Shown: positions 8,079 to 15,284, counted from the stretch's first letter. The stretch is DNA of 27,928 nt from an uncultured Clostridium sp. (GCA_900555045.1 USJW01000062.1:1-27928), one strand, 5' to 3'. Notes: a model not told the origin generated them from the letters alone. Translations and numbers: made by a program.

Positions 8079-9389
8079 GTGGCAGAAGCAGCACTGAATG
8101 CAATGGCCCAGCAGCTGGTGGATTTGACCCTGTGCAAGACGCGCTACGACGCGTGGGATTTACAGTGGTACACCGAGGGGCCGTTCTGGAGAAGGACCAG
8201 CATGCGCTATTCCCGGGAGTATAAGATCATTCCCGACTATGAGATCGGGGATATGAAGCACGGGAAGTCGCTGGAGAATATTTTGGACGAGTCGGAGAGC
8301 CTGCTCTACAGTCTGAAGCGGTACCGGGAGAGCGCACCGGAAAAAGAGTGGCAGCGGGTGGATTACCTGATCGACCACGTGGGGAACCTAAACGTGCGCA
8401 CACGGATGCTGGCGGGGGAGCACTTCTCCTTTGACCAGATGACCGACGGGCTGTACTGTCTGGTGGCGCCCGCTTGCGTCTACAAGAAATTTGACGATAT
8501 TTTGGGAGAGCTTGACCAGGCGCTCCCGGGGACGGGAACGGTGCAGGAGAAGATCGCAGAGTTCCGCAAAAAGCTTGCGATTCCGCCGGAGAACCTGCTG
8601 TCCGTGATAAAAACCTCCACCCAGGTCTTCCACGACATCGCGGTGAAGCGCATGGACGTGACCGGCAACAGCATGCCCAGGGTGCGGGTGCGCGAGCTGC
8701 CGAGCAAGGACATGGTATTTCTGTCTATCCTGTTCGGGTACGACTACAATCACATTGAGTACGAGCGCAACTTTAACCTTCTGTACCCATGGACGGTGGA
8801 GAAGGTGGTGGAGTATGTGGGCCACGAGATGGAGCCGGGCCATTTAACCTACTTTGAGAAGCGGCTCCAGACCATGATCGACACCTGCTGGCCGGAGATG
8901 TCCATCGTCTCCCAGTTCTCCACCTCCAACGCCTTCGGCGAGGGCTCGGCCCGCCACGCCATCTCCATGAGCTTTGACAACTCGGTGGAGAAGCTGACGG
9001 AGTTCGAGCGGGAGATCATTTTCAAGAATGCAGGGATCGACACCCAGCTGGCCAGTCTCATGCCCCTGTGGCACAGGTACTGCGAGATCTCCGGCTACGG
9101 CAAGCTGGAGGCCACCAGAAACCTCTGGGACGGCGTCTGGACCAGGGAGGAGGCCGGACAATTCTTGGAGAAATACGCGTTCGCGGACGCGGGCACGGGC
9201 GCAGAGTCCGTGGACCATCTGGCGGAGGACGACGGCCACTTTGTGGCCCACGACTACGCGCGGGACGTGGTGAGAGACTACTTTAACACGGTGGCGGAGT
9301 CGGTGGATGAGCAGTGGAGGATGTACGAGAAGCTGTGCTGCTCCCATGTGTCCATGAGAGGGATTAAGGATCAGTCGTTTCGGGTTTGA
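8079..9389 (+). CDS. DUF885-like zinc metallohydrolase
   Basis: A 436-residue protein most like the DUF885 family of putative metallopeptidases or carboxypeptidases. The central motif is HEMEPGH at residues 249-255, matching the HExxPGH zinc site. About 35 residues later EGSARHA (288-294) sits where the family has its EGWA-type glutamate motif. The N-terminal half is helical and charged. No signal peptide or membrane segment is present, so it should be cytoplasmic. Translation starts at GTG 8079 after AAAGGAGGT. As last gene of the operon it may cleave an amide or peptide-like product released by the CE4 hydrolases (inference). The overall match to the family is moderate, and a divergent subfamily is likely. 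Confidence 0.72.
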   Translation: MAEAALNAMAQQLVDLTLCKTRYDAWDLQWYTEGPFWRRTSMRYSREYKIIPDYEIGDMKHGKSLENILDESESLLYSLKRYRESAPEKEWQRVDYLIDHVGNLNVRTRMLAGEHFSFDQMTDGLYCLVAPACVYKKFDDILGELDQALPGTGTVQEKIAEFRKKLAIPPENLLSVIKTSTQVFHDIAVKRMDVTGNSMPRVRVRELPSKDMVFLSILFGYDYNHIEYERNFNLLYPWTVEKVVEYVGHEMEPGHLTYFEKRLQTMIDTCWPEMSIVSQFSTSNAFGEGSARHAISMSFDNSVEKLTEFEREIIFKNAGIDTQLASLMPLWHRYCEISGYGKLEATRNLWDGVWTREEAGQFLEKYAFADAGTGAESVDHLAEDDGHFVAHDYARDVVRDYFNTVAESVDEQWRMYEKLCCSHVSMRGIKDQSFRV

Positions 9390-9408
9390 GTGAGATAGAT
9401 AGAAAAGG

Positions 9409-9445
9409 AAAGGGCCGTCTCGGGGGAGGCGGCCCTTTGGCTGTT
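9409..9445. terminator. strong, probably bidirectional terminator
   Basis: A 13-bp stem (AAAGGGCCGTCTC with GAGGCGGCCCTTT, one G-T pair) closes on a GGGG loop at 9409-9438 and is followed by a T-rich tail. On the other strand the hairpin is followed by TTCCTTTTCT. It lies between the stop of the operon and the stop of the convergent regulator, so it can end both transcripts. Confidence 0.85.
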
Positions 9446-9452
9446 TGTTTTC

Positions 9453-11159
9453 TCACGGATCCAGCTCACTGTCCAGGATTCCCGCCTGGATCAAGGTCTG
9501 AATCTTTAATCCCAGCGACAGGTTGAACACGGTCTCGCTGTCGGACAAATTTTTACCCAGTATCTGGGAAATTTTGTTCAGCCGCGCGTACAGGGTGTTC
9601 TTGTGGATGAACAGCGCATTGCAGATGGCGGACGGCGAGGCGCAGCAGGTGATGTAGGCTGTCAGCGTGGGGAGAAGGTCCCCGCTGTGGCGGTTGTCGT
9701 AGTCGATGATGGGCTGTATGTACTCCTTGTACAAGTGCAGCAGGGGGGTGAAGTCCACCTGGCTGGAGTGATCGAAGAAGAAGCGCAAAATTCCCAGCTC
9801 CCCGTAATAGCAGGGCGCCTTCTCCAGAGAATTCTGGGAGATGGCTAACGCTTTGAGGGCCTGAAGGTAGCCCTGCCGAACCTGTTCGGTGGGAACGATA
9901 TCGCTGATTCCCACGCCCTGGTACTGGTCCTGCAGGAACTCCTGGTACAGGGAGATCACTAACTCGAAGTCCGGCTTCCCCTTAGGCACCAGCTGGCGGG
10001 GCAGCATGGTGACGATGTAGTCCTTTCTCTCAAACAGGAAGAAATTGATGGTGCCGAGGGCGGTCACCAGCCGGTCGTAGAGGGCGTTGAACTGCTGGCT
10101 GGTGAGCAGCTCGTGGAAAAAGGTGTCCGAGGTGGCCTGGGGCGTGCGCCCCGCGATGACCACGTAATACTCGTCGAAGATGACCTTCTGAACCAACCCG
10201 TACTTCTGCATCAGCCTGCGGAAATCCGTCTGCTCCGACTCCACCAGCTCGTCCAGCAGGAAGTCGTAGTAGCGGTTGACCGTGTGGGCGATCTCGTCGG
10301 ATTTGATGATCTCAAATTTGATGATCGCCAGGATCTGCTGGATTTTGATGCTGCGCTCCGGGGAGAGCATCTTCACCCGCTCATCCAGGGAGAGGAGCAG
10401 GTAGCCGTAGCAGTTGCCCGCGTCCGTGACAGGGAAGATAAAGATCCGGCAGCCCTGCCCCTTGCAGTACTCGTTCCGGCAGAGGTAGCCGCTCATGGGA
10501 TTGCCGTTTATGCCCTCCGCCAGGCAGGAGTGGTATGCCGCAGAGTTCAGCTGAAAGTTTTCCAGTGCGGACTCCCAGTTGAAGGAGTCCTCGTTGCAGA
10601 ACGGGTTTAACACCAGGTAGCCGGAGGTGTCGTGAGTGTTCTGCAGGTGAAAATCCGAGGTGACGAAGGCCACCGGGCACTCCAGGAGCTCGGCGGCGAT
10701 GCGGATGATGCTCTCGCCCTGGCCCTTGTGGTGAAGGAGTTCCTTGGAGAGCCGCTCCATGGTCTCGAGGCTGGCCTCAGCCAGGCGCTGCATGCCGCTG
10801 TAGGCCAGCTTGTAGCACTGGGAGATGGTCACAGAGACGTCCGATCCCTCCGGGATCAGAAACTGGGGAAGTGCCGGGCGGGCTGTGCCAGAGGATTCAA
10901 AGGGGGAGGCGTCGTCCCGGTAGCGCACAATGGCGCAGGAGCGCTCGGCCAGCAGCTTTGCGTGCTCTGCGGTCAGCTGCCGCAGGCAGCCATGAGGGAT
11001 AAACAGCAATGTCTGTTCCCCAAGCGCCGCCACAAAACCGGGGTTTTCCGGCTCGAAGACGGCGATGTGGTGCATCTCCGGCTGCTGCAAATTTTCCGGA
11101 AACGGTGTGCACGGGTCCAAAACTCTGCTGCTGACCAGATTGTTTAAATTGAAGTCCAT
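9453..11159 (-). CDS. PucR/CdaR-type transcriptional regulator
   Basis: A 568-residue DNA-binding protein. The last 75 or so residues carry the PucR C-terminal helix-turn-helix: a TLTAYITCC helix, then ICNALFIHKNTLYARLNKISQILG, followed by SDSETVFNLSLGLKI, the arrangement of this family (HTH_30). The middle part (IIRIAAELLECPVAFVTSDF) resembles a GAF-like sensory segment. The N terminus resembles nothing I can name. PucR-family regulators often activate purine, amino-acid or amide catabolism in response to the substrate. Its position convergent to the importer/hydrolase operon makes that operon the likely target (inference). The ribosome site (AGGAGG) is about 13 bases from the ATG, slightly far. 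Confidence 0.88.
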   Translation of the reverse strand: MDFNLNNLVSSRVLDPCTPFPENLQQPEMHHIAVFEPENPGFVAALGEQTLLFIPHGCLRQLTAEHAKLLAERSCAIVRYRDDASPFESSGTARPALPQFLIPEGSDVSVTISQCYKLAYSGMQRLAEASLETMERLSKELLHHKGQGESIIRIAAELLECPVAFVTSDFHLQNTHDTSGYLVLNPFCNEDSFNWESALENFQLNSAAYHSCLAEGINGNPMSGYLCRNEYCKGQGCRIFIFPVTDAGNCYGYLLLSLDERVKMLSPERSIKIQQILAIIKFEIIKSDEIAHTVNRYYDFLLDELVESEQTDFRRLMQKYGLVQKVIFDEYYVVIAGRTPQATSDTFFHELLTSQQFNALYDRLVTALGTINFFLFERKDYIVTMLPRQLVPKGKPDFELVISLYQEFLQDQYQGVGISDIVPTEQVRQGYLQALKALAISQNSLEKAPCYYGELGILRFFFDHSSQVDFTPLLHLYKEYIQPIIDYDNRHSGDLLPTLTAYITCCASPSAICNALFIHKNTLYARLNKISQILGKNLSDSETVFNLSLGLKIQTLIQAGILDSELDP

Positions 11160-11203
11160 AGGGGTGTCTGTGCCTCCTTCGGGGTGATGACAAGTTTGAC
11201 GTT

Positions 11204-11233
11204 ATTATACCATAGAGGGAGATGAAGCGGCAA
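11204..11233 (-). promoter_or_regulatory. predicted promoter of the PucR-type regulator
   Basis: Read on the minus strand, TTGCCG (11228-11233) and TATAAT (11204-11209) are 18 bp apart, about 45 bases upstream of the start codon. Nothing else is recognised between this site and the plus-strand promoter at 11346. Confidence 0.55.
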
Positions 11234-11345
11234 GGAAAGTTGCGATTGGGGAGAATTAAGAAATATAGGTTAAGGCCTACAGTTGGCATAAATTTTCGAG
11301 TGCATGATTGGCGATTTTCTGCAAAAAATTATGTGGAAAGTCCTA

Positions 11346-11374
11346 TTGACTTCCAGCTTTGGGCTTGCTAGAAT
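11346..11374 (+). promoter_or_regulatory. consensus sigma-A promoter of the type III antitoxin RNA
   Basis: TTGACT at 11346-11351 and TAGAAT at 11369-11374 are exactly 17 bp apart, which places the transcript start near the A at 11381, seven bases before the first 45-bp repeat. It is the only strong promoter ahead of the toxin gene, so it should drive both the antitoxin RNA and readthrough to the toxin. Confidence 0.8.
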
Positions 11375-11387
11375 GTAGGTACAAAGA

Positions 11388-11477
11388 AAGTTTACCGCTG
11401 ACCAATATGCGGTATATAAGTGGTTGGGTTGTAAGTTTACCGCTGACCGATATGCGGTATATAAATGGTTGGGTTGT
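11388..11477 (+). repeat. two 45-bp direct repeats of the antitoxin RNA
   Basis: Units 11388-11432 and 11433-11477 are directly adjacent and differ at only two positions: CCAATA versus CCGATA in the loop, and TATAAG versus TATAAA before TGGTTGGG. Both begin AAGTTTACCGC and end GGTTGGGTTGT. An AAGTT after the second unit is the start of a broken third copy. The low copy number fits CptI-type antitoxins rather than the longer ToxI arrays. Confidence 0.95.
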
Positions 11478-11483
11478 AAGTTG

Positions 11484-11513
11484 AGTCCTTCGCCATGAGG
11501 CGGAGGACTTTTT
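11484..11513 (+). terminator. attenuating terminator between antitoxin RNA and toxin gene
   Basis: AGTCCTTCGCC (11484-11494) and GGCGGAGGACT (11499-11509) form an 11-bp stem with one G-T pair and an ATGA loop, followed by five Ts. It lies between the repeats and the toxin start, as expected for type III loci, where partial readthrough keeps antitoxin in excess over toxin mRNA. The ATG in its loop should not be used as a start. Confidence 0.85.
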
Positions 11514-11533
11514 CCATCGTGAGGGCGGGACAG

Positions 11534-12010
11534 ATGAAGAAAACAGGGTTTTATATTATCAAAGATAAGTTTTTTGAGGACATGTCAGATCCGTACCTCA
11601 AAGGGAACAAGGCAGAAAACAGACCCCATTATTATTGCTTTGAGGATGCGAAGACTGGAGTATACTGGATGATTCCTCTGTCCAGCCGCATCGAAAAATA
11701 TAAGAGAATTGTAGAGCAAAAAGAAAAAGCAGGAAAGCCCTGCGATATTATCCATATTGTCAAACTGGATGATAATCTGGAGAGCGCATTTCTGATACAG
11801 GATATGTTTCCTATAACGGACAAATACATAGAGCGGGAATACACAATCGCCGGGAATCATCTGATGTTGACCAGTGAACATACAGCCAAAGAGATTGAAA
11901 AGAAGGCAAGGAAAGTCGCAGGTATGCTGAAACGAGGCGTGAAGTTCACTCCCACACAGCCAGATGTTATGGCAATATTGAAAAAGTTGTTACAGGTGCG
12001 GGAAAAATAA
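11534..12010 (+). CDS. cptN: CptN-like endoribonuclease toxin (type III toxin-antitoxin)
   Basis: Small basic protein of 158 residues. It begins MKKTGFYIIKDKFFEDM and continues with DPYLKGNK and NRPHYYCF, the sequence pattern I associate with CptIN-family toxins. Such toxins have the compact ToxN/MazF-like fold, cut RNA, and are held inactive by their own repeat RNA. Later blocks are WMIPLSSRIEKYKRI, FLIQDMFPITDKYIE, LTSEHTAKEIEKKARK and KFTPTQPDVM. The start at 11534 is chosen because it follows the terminator and a GAGGGCGGGA site; an upstream in-frame ATG at 11495 lies in the terminator loop. Base composition is clearly AT-richer than the flanking genes, a sign of horizontal gain. Likely roles are phage defence or plasmid-style maintenance (family knowledge). 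Confidence 0.85.
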   Translation: MKKTGFYIIKDKFFEDMSDPYLKGNKAENRPHYYCFEDAKTGVYWMIPLSSRIEKYKRIVEQKEKAGKPCDIIHIVKLDDNLESAFLIQDMFPITDKYIEREYTIAGNHLMLTSEHTAKEIEKKARKVAGMLKRGVKFTPTQPDVMAILKKLLQVREK

Positions 12011-12080
12011 GCTTTCTATTGACGCTATGAGAAATCGTCAACAAAAAATTATTAATAATGCTAACAGATCTGGTTTAGGT

Positions 12081-12134
12081 AAAGACAGAGGTCAAATCCC
12101 CCCCATCAAAAAAGGAGATTTTCCCTCTGTCTTT
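12081..12134. repeat. long inverted repeat between cptN and the LysR gene
   Basis: AAAGACAGAGG (12081-12091) and CCTCTGTCTTT (12124-12134) are perfect 11-base complements. Inside them AAATC (12094-12098) can pair with GATTT (12117-12121). The loop is C-rich then A-rich. No clear T-run follows on either strand. It lies downstream of two convergent genes and may act as a weak shared terminator or mark one edge of the inserted toxin locus. Confidence 0.6.
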
Positions 12135-12156
12135 CCACGTATATCCCCAACCCTCC

Positions 12157-13089
12157 TCACGCCTTCCCCTCCAGAAATTCCCTCAAATACCCGCAAAACA
12201 ACTCCGTATTCTCCGCCGACGCAGCGGTGGGCGACTGGTGGGTCAGGAGGTAGAGAGTCCGCCTCGGCGGGGCCGGGTCCAGTGTGAGGATGCGGATCGG
12301 CGCGTGGCCCATCAGCCCCCGCGCGGTGGTGGCGGGCATCACGGTCCAGTAATCCTCCATCTCCAAAAAGCCAGTCAGGATGGAGATGCTGCTGGCTGTG
12401 ACCAACGGCCGGTGGGAGGGGCCGATGTAGCGGTCGTGCCACACCTTGAACTCCGGGCCCCAGCCGATATTGTTGTTGAAGGGCGAGCCGGTGAGGAGCT
12501 CCTTTTCCGGCGGAAGGGAGGCGGGGGAGATGGAGGGGGGCAGCTCCCCATCCGGCTGCAGCTCCCCATCCGGCGACATCCCCTTCGGCACCACCAGCAC
12601 CATATCGTCCGACATCACCGGTGTCACCTTCACGTGGGGCATGCTGGCCTGGTAGAGGGCGAAGCCCACATCCGCCTGTTTCTGGCTGACCAGGGAGTAA
12701 ATCATGTCCGCCGGGTAACACTTGATGTCCAGGGAGAAGCCGTGGAGGGAGACCAGGTCCCGGTAGAGGGGCGTCAGGTTGTAGTCCAGGAAGCTGTCCA
12801 CCGTGGCGATTGAGAGGTGAGGGGACTCATGGCGCCGGCTTAGCTGGTCCGCCTCGTTCCAGAGGGAGAGCATCTGGGCGGCGATCCGGGAAAACTCCAC
12901 GCCCTTGGGGGTGGGGACGGAGGCCTTGACGCCCTTTCTGCGCTCGAACAGCTCAAAGCCCAGCTCGTCCTCCATGGCCCGCAGGCGGGCGCCCGCGGTG
13001 GAGGGGGAGAGGTAGAGCAGTTCGGCGGCTCTCATAAGATTCTGTTCCTCAAACATGGTCATAAAAAGCTGCAAATCGTCGCGGTTCAC
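12157..13089 (-). CDS. LysR-family transcriptional regulator
   Basis: A 310-residue LysR-type regulator. The N-terminal winged helix is clear: LQLFMTMFEEQNLMRAAELL, then LSPSTAGARLRAMEDELGFELFERR, with the A-x-x-L-x-x-S-x-x-x-x-x-R-L pattern of the recognition region. The effector-binding part follows from about residue 90 (LSIATVDSFLDY). In it lies a short tandem peptide (PDGELQ PDGELP) coded by two 18-bp repeats, in a Pro/Ser-rich insertion that ordinary LysR proteins lack. Translation starts at GTG 13089 behind GGGGGA. The gene lies 88 bases downstream of the gyrB paralogue on the same strand and could be co-transcribed. The target is unknown. Confidence 0.88.
   Translation of the reverse strand: MNRDDLQLFMTMFEEQNLMRAAELLYLSPSTAGARLRAMEDELGFELFERRKGVKASVPTPKGVEFSRIAAQMLSLWNEADQLSRRHESPHLSIATVDSFLDYNLTPLYRDLVSLHGFSLDIKCYPADMIYSLVSQKQADVGFALYQASMPHVKVTPVMSDDMVLVVPKGMSPDGELQPDGELPPSISPASLPPEKELLTGSPFNNNIGWGPEFKVWHDRYIGPSHRPLVTASSISILTGFLEMEDYWTVMPATTARGLMGHAPIRILTLDPAPPRRTLYLLTHQSPTAASAENTELFCGYLREFLEGKA
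12541..12576. repeat. two 18-bp tandem repeats within the LysR gene
   Basis: CAGCTCCCCATCCGGCTG (12541-12558) is followed directly by CAGCTCCCCATCCGGCGA (12559-12576). They encode the in-frame peptide repeat PDGELQ/PDGELP in the effector domain. The multiple of three keeps the frame intact. Confidence 0.9.
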
Positions 13090-13177
13090 AAACGGATCCC
13101 CCTTTTATTTGTCTGGCCGGCCAGCGCCGCTGGGGCGCGTCGAGCCGGGCCGGGATGTATACATGTCATGACGCGCG

Positions 13178-15166
13178 CTAGACGTCCAGCATGGAGATGA
13201 ACTGCGCGTTGGCCAGGATGAAATCCCGCCGCGGCTCCACCTCATTCCCCATGAGCATGGAGAAGGTGCGGTCCGTCTCCGGGGAGACTCCCCCGTCCGG
13301 CAGCCAGTCCATGGTGACCTTTAGGAGCACGCGGCGCTCCGGGTCCATGGTGGTCTCCCACAGCTGGCCCGCGTCCATCTCGCCCAGCCCCTTGTAGCGC
13401 TGGATTTTGTAATTGCCGTCCCGCCCCTCCTCGTCCAGGATCCGGGACAGCTGCGCGTCACTGTAAGCATACCAGAGTTTGCGCCCTTTTTCTACCCTGT
13501 AGAGCGGCGGTTGGGCCAGATAGATGTGGCCGTGGCGGATCAGGCCGGGCATGAAGCGGAAGAGAAAGGTCAAAAGCAGGGTGGTGATGTGGGCCCCGTC
13601 CACGTCCGCGTCGGTCATCAGGATGATCTTGTGGTAGCGCAGCTTTTCCAGGGAAAAGTGCTCCAGGATTCCGGTCCCGAAGGCGGAGATCATAGCCTTG
13701 ATCTCAGCGTTTGCGGCGATCTTGTCCATGGCCGCCTTCTCCACGTTTAAGATTTTTCCGCGCAGCGGAAGGACCGCCTGGTTTTCGCGGCAGCGGGCCA
13801 GCTTGGCGGAGCCGCCCGCGCTGTCCCCCTCCACGATGAACAGCTCGCAGTTTGCCGGGTCGCGCCCGGAGCAGTCCGCCAGCTTTCCGGGAAGCGTGAG
13901 CCCGGACAGGGCGGTCTTACGGCGGGCCAAATCCCTTGCGCTCTTGGCCGCATCCCTGGCCTTTCGGGCCAGCAGCGCCTTCTCGCAGACCGCCTTGGCC
14001 GCGGCGGGGTGCTGCTCCCAAAACAGAGTCAGCTTTTGGAACACCAGGCTGTCCACCGCCGGACGCGCCTGGCTGCTCCCAAGCTTTTGCTTCGTCTGCC
14101 CCTCAAACTGCGGTTCGCCCATGCGGACACTTACCACGGCGGTGAGCCCCTCCTCCAGCTCCGCCCGGGTGAGGGCCGGGTGGGAATCCCCCAGCAGCTT
14201 TAGATTCCGTGCACAGTTGTTCATGGCCCGCACCAGGGCGGTGTAGAAGCCGGTGACGTGGGTGCCGCCCTCCGGGGTGGAGATGTTGTTGGCAAAGCTG
14301 CACAGGCAGTTTCCGTAGCCCGCGGTGTGCTGGAGGGCAAACTCCACCTGGATTCCCTCCGAATCCGACAGGCCGTGGATGATCTCCGGGTAGAGGGGTG
14401 TGGCGTCCCGGTTCAGCCACTGGGTGAAGTCCCGCAGGCCGTCGGCGAAGCAGAAGGTGTCCCGCCGCGCGGACTCCCCCCGCATATCTGTAAGCTCGAT
14501 GTACAGTCCCCGCGTCAGAAACGCCGTCTCGCGCAACCGATTTTTCAGCGTGTCATAGCAAAAACACGTGTCCTGAAAGACTGCCGGATCCGGAAGAAAA
14601 GTAACGGTGGTTCCGTGCTCTCCCGGCGCGCAATGCCCGGTGACCGTCACAGGCCCCTGGGGCACGCCGCGGCGGTAGCTTTGGGACCAAACATCCCCCT
14701 CCCTGCGTACTTCCACAGACAGCCGGGTGGACAGGGCGTTGACCACGGAGGCGCCCACGCCGTGGAGACCGCCGGACACCTTGTAGTTCTCGCCGTCGAA
14801 CTTGCCGCCCGCGTGGAGCACCGTAAATACCACCTCCAGCGCGTTTAATCCGGTCTTTTTCTGGACGCCCACCGGGATCCCTCTCCCGTTGTCGGCCACG
14901 GTCAAAGAGCCGTCCTCATTTAGCGTGACACTTACCGCGCTGCAGTGCCCGGCCAGCGCCTCGTCCACCGCGTTGTCCACGATCTCCCAGACCAGGTGGT
15001 GGAGCCCCTGGGCCGACGTGCTGCCCACGTACATGGCGGGCCTCATGCGCACCGCCTCCAGACCCTCCAGGATCTGGATCTGCGACGCGTCGTAGCTACT
15101 GTCCGCATCCGCGGGGGTAAAAGAAAAGGAGGCGGGCGCCTCCTGGTTCAGTGGATCCTGTTTCAT
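13178..15166 (-). CDS. stand-alone DNA gyrase B-type topoisomerase subunit (GyrB/ParE paralogue)
   Basis: ATPase and TOPRIM subunit of a type IIA topoisomerase, 662 residues. The GHKL ATPase site is seen in EIVDNAVDEALAGHC, DNGRGIPVG and GGLHGVGASVVNALS. The TOPRIM motifs EGDSAGGSAKLA and DADVDGAH lie at about residues 446 and 520. The QRYKGLGEMDAGQLWETTM block near the C terminus is typical of GyrB. A non-conserved 25-residue extension precedes the family's usual YDASQIQILEGLEAVR start. RMRPAMYVG replaces the usual RPGMYIG. No GyrA/ParC gene adjoins, and no dnaA or recF gene is nearby, so this is probably a second, divergent copy rather than the replication-origin gyrB (inference). The ATG is preceded by GAGGAG. 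Confidence 0.92.
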   Translation of the reverse strand: MKQDPLNQEAPASFSFTPADADSSYDASQIQILEGLEAVRMRPAMYVGSTSAQGLHHLVWEIVDNAVDEALAGHCSAVSVTLNEDGSLTVADNGRGIPVGVQKKTGLNALEVVFTVLHAGGKFDGENYKVSGGLHGVGASVVNALSTRLSVEVRREGDVWSQSYRRGVPQGPVTVTGHCAPGEHGTTVTFLPDPAVFQDTCFCYDTLKNRLRETAFLTRGLYIELTDMRGESARRDTFCFADGLRDFTQWLNRDATPLYPEIIHGLSDSEGIQVEFALQHTAGYGNCLCSFANNISTPEGGTHVTGFYTALVRAMNNCARNLKLLGDSHPALTRAELEEGLTAVVSVRMGEPQFEGQTKQKLGSSQARPAVDSLVFQKLTLFWEQHPAAAKAVCEKALLARKARDAAKSARDLARRKTALSGLTLPGKLADCSGRDPANCELFIVEGDSAGGSAKLARCRENQAVLPLRGKILNVEKAAMDKIAANAEIKAMISAFGTGILEHFSLEKLRYHKIILMTDADVDGAHITTLLLTFLFRFMPGLIRHGHIYLAQPPLYRVEKGRKLWYAYSDAQLSRILDEEGRDGNYKIQRYKGLGEMDAGQLWETTMDPERRVLLKVTMDWLPDGGVSPETDRTFSMLMGNEVEPRRDFILANAQFISMLDV

Positions 15167-15201
15167 GGCAATACTCCTCGCTTTATAGTTGGATTATTGC
15201 C

Positions 15202-15210
15202 ATTATAGCA
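15202..15210 (-). promoter_or_regulatory. extended -10 promoter of the gyrB paralogue
   Basis: Minus-strand TGCTATAAT, an extended -10 element, lies about 35 bases before the start codon. A convincing -35 box is not seen, which is acceptable for an extended -10. Confidence 0.6.
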
Positions 15211-15284
15211 AACCCTATGGAAAAGGCTTGCCTGATTTCCTGTGATTAAATAGCGGAAAAACCGCACAACCGGCAGGGCAGGAT

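Larger units (their letters stand above)
11381..11513 (+). ncRNA. cptI: CptI-like RNA antitoxin (type III toxin-antitoxin)
   Basis: Predicted repeat-containing antitoxin RNA. It starts near 11381, contains two 45-nt repeat units (11388-11477) plus the first few bases of a third, and ends in the hairpin and T-run at 11484-11513 just before the toxin gene. In type III systems the toxin cuts this RNA into repeat-length units, each folding as a pseudoknot that sits in the toxin's active site. Here each unit can form a TACCGC/GCGGTA stem whose loop (CCAA or CCGA) can pair with TTGG in the 3' tail of the same unit. The fold is predicted by eye; the family assignment rests mainly on the toxin sequence and this layout. 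Confidence 0.82.

Noticed and set aside
11388..11477. CRISPR array
   Set aside because: The 45-bp units are directly adjacent without spacers and no cas gene is near; the layout fits an antitoxin RNA.
11495..11533. Upstream start for the toxin gene
   Set aside because: The ATG is in the loop of the terminator hairpin, and the added residues (MRRRTFSIVRAGQ) come from the terminator stem and ribosome site.
12027..12287. Short plus-strand open frame after the toxin gene
   Set aside because: It crosses the inverted repeat and runs antisense into the LysR gene, with Pro/Ser-rich low-complexity translation.
13113..13164. GC palindromes and ATGTATACAT between gyrB paralogue and LysR gene as a defined terminator or operator
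   Set aside because: CTGGCCGGCCAG and CCAGCGCCGCTGG can fold but lack a T-run, and the GTATAC match is too short to assign to a regulator.
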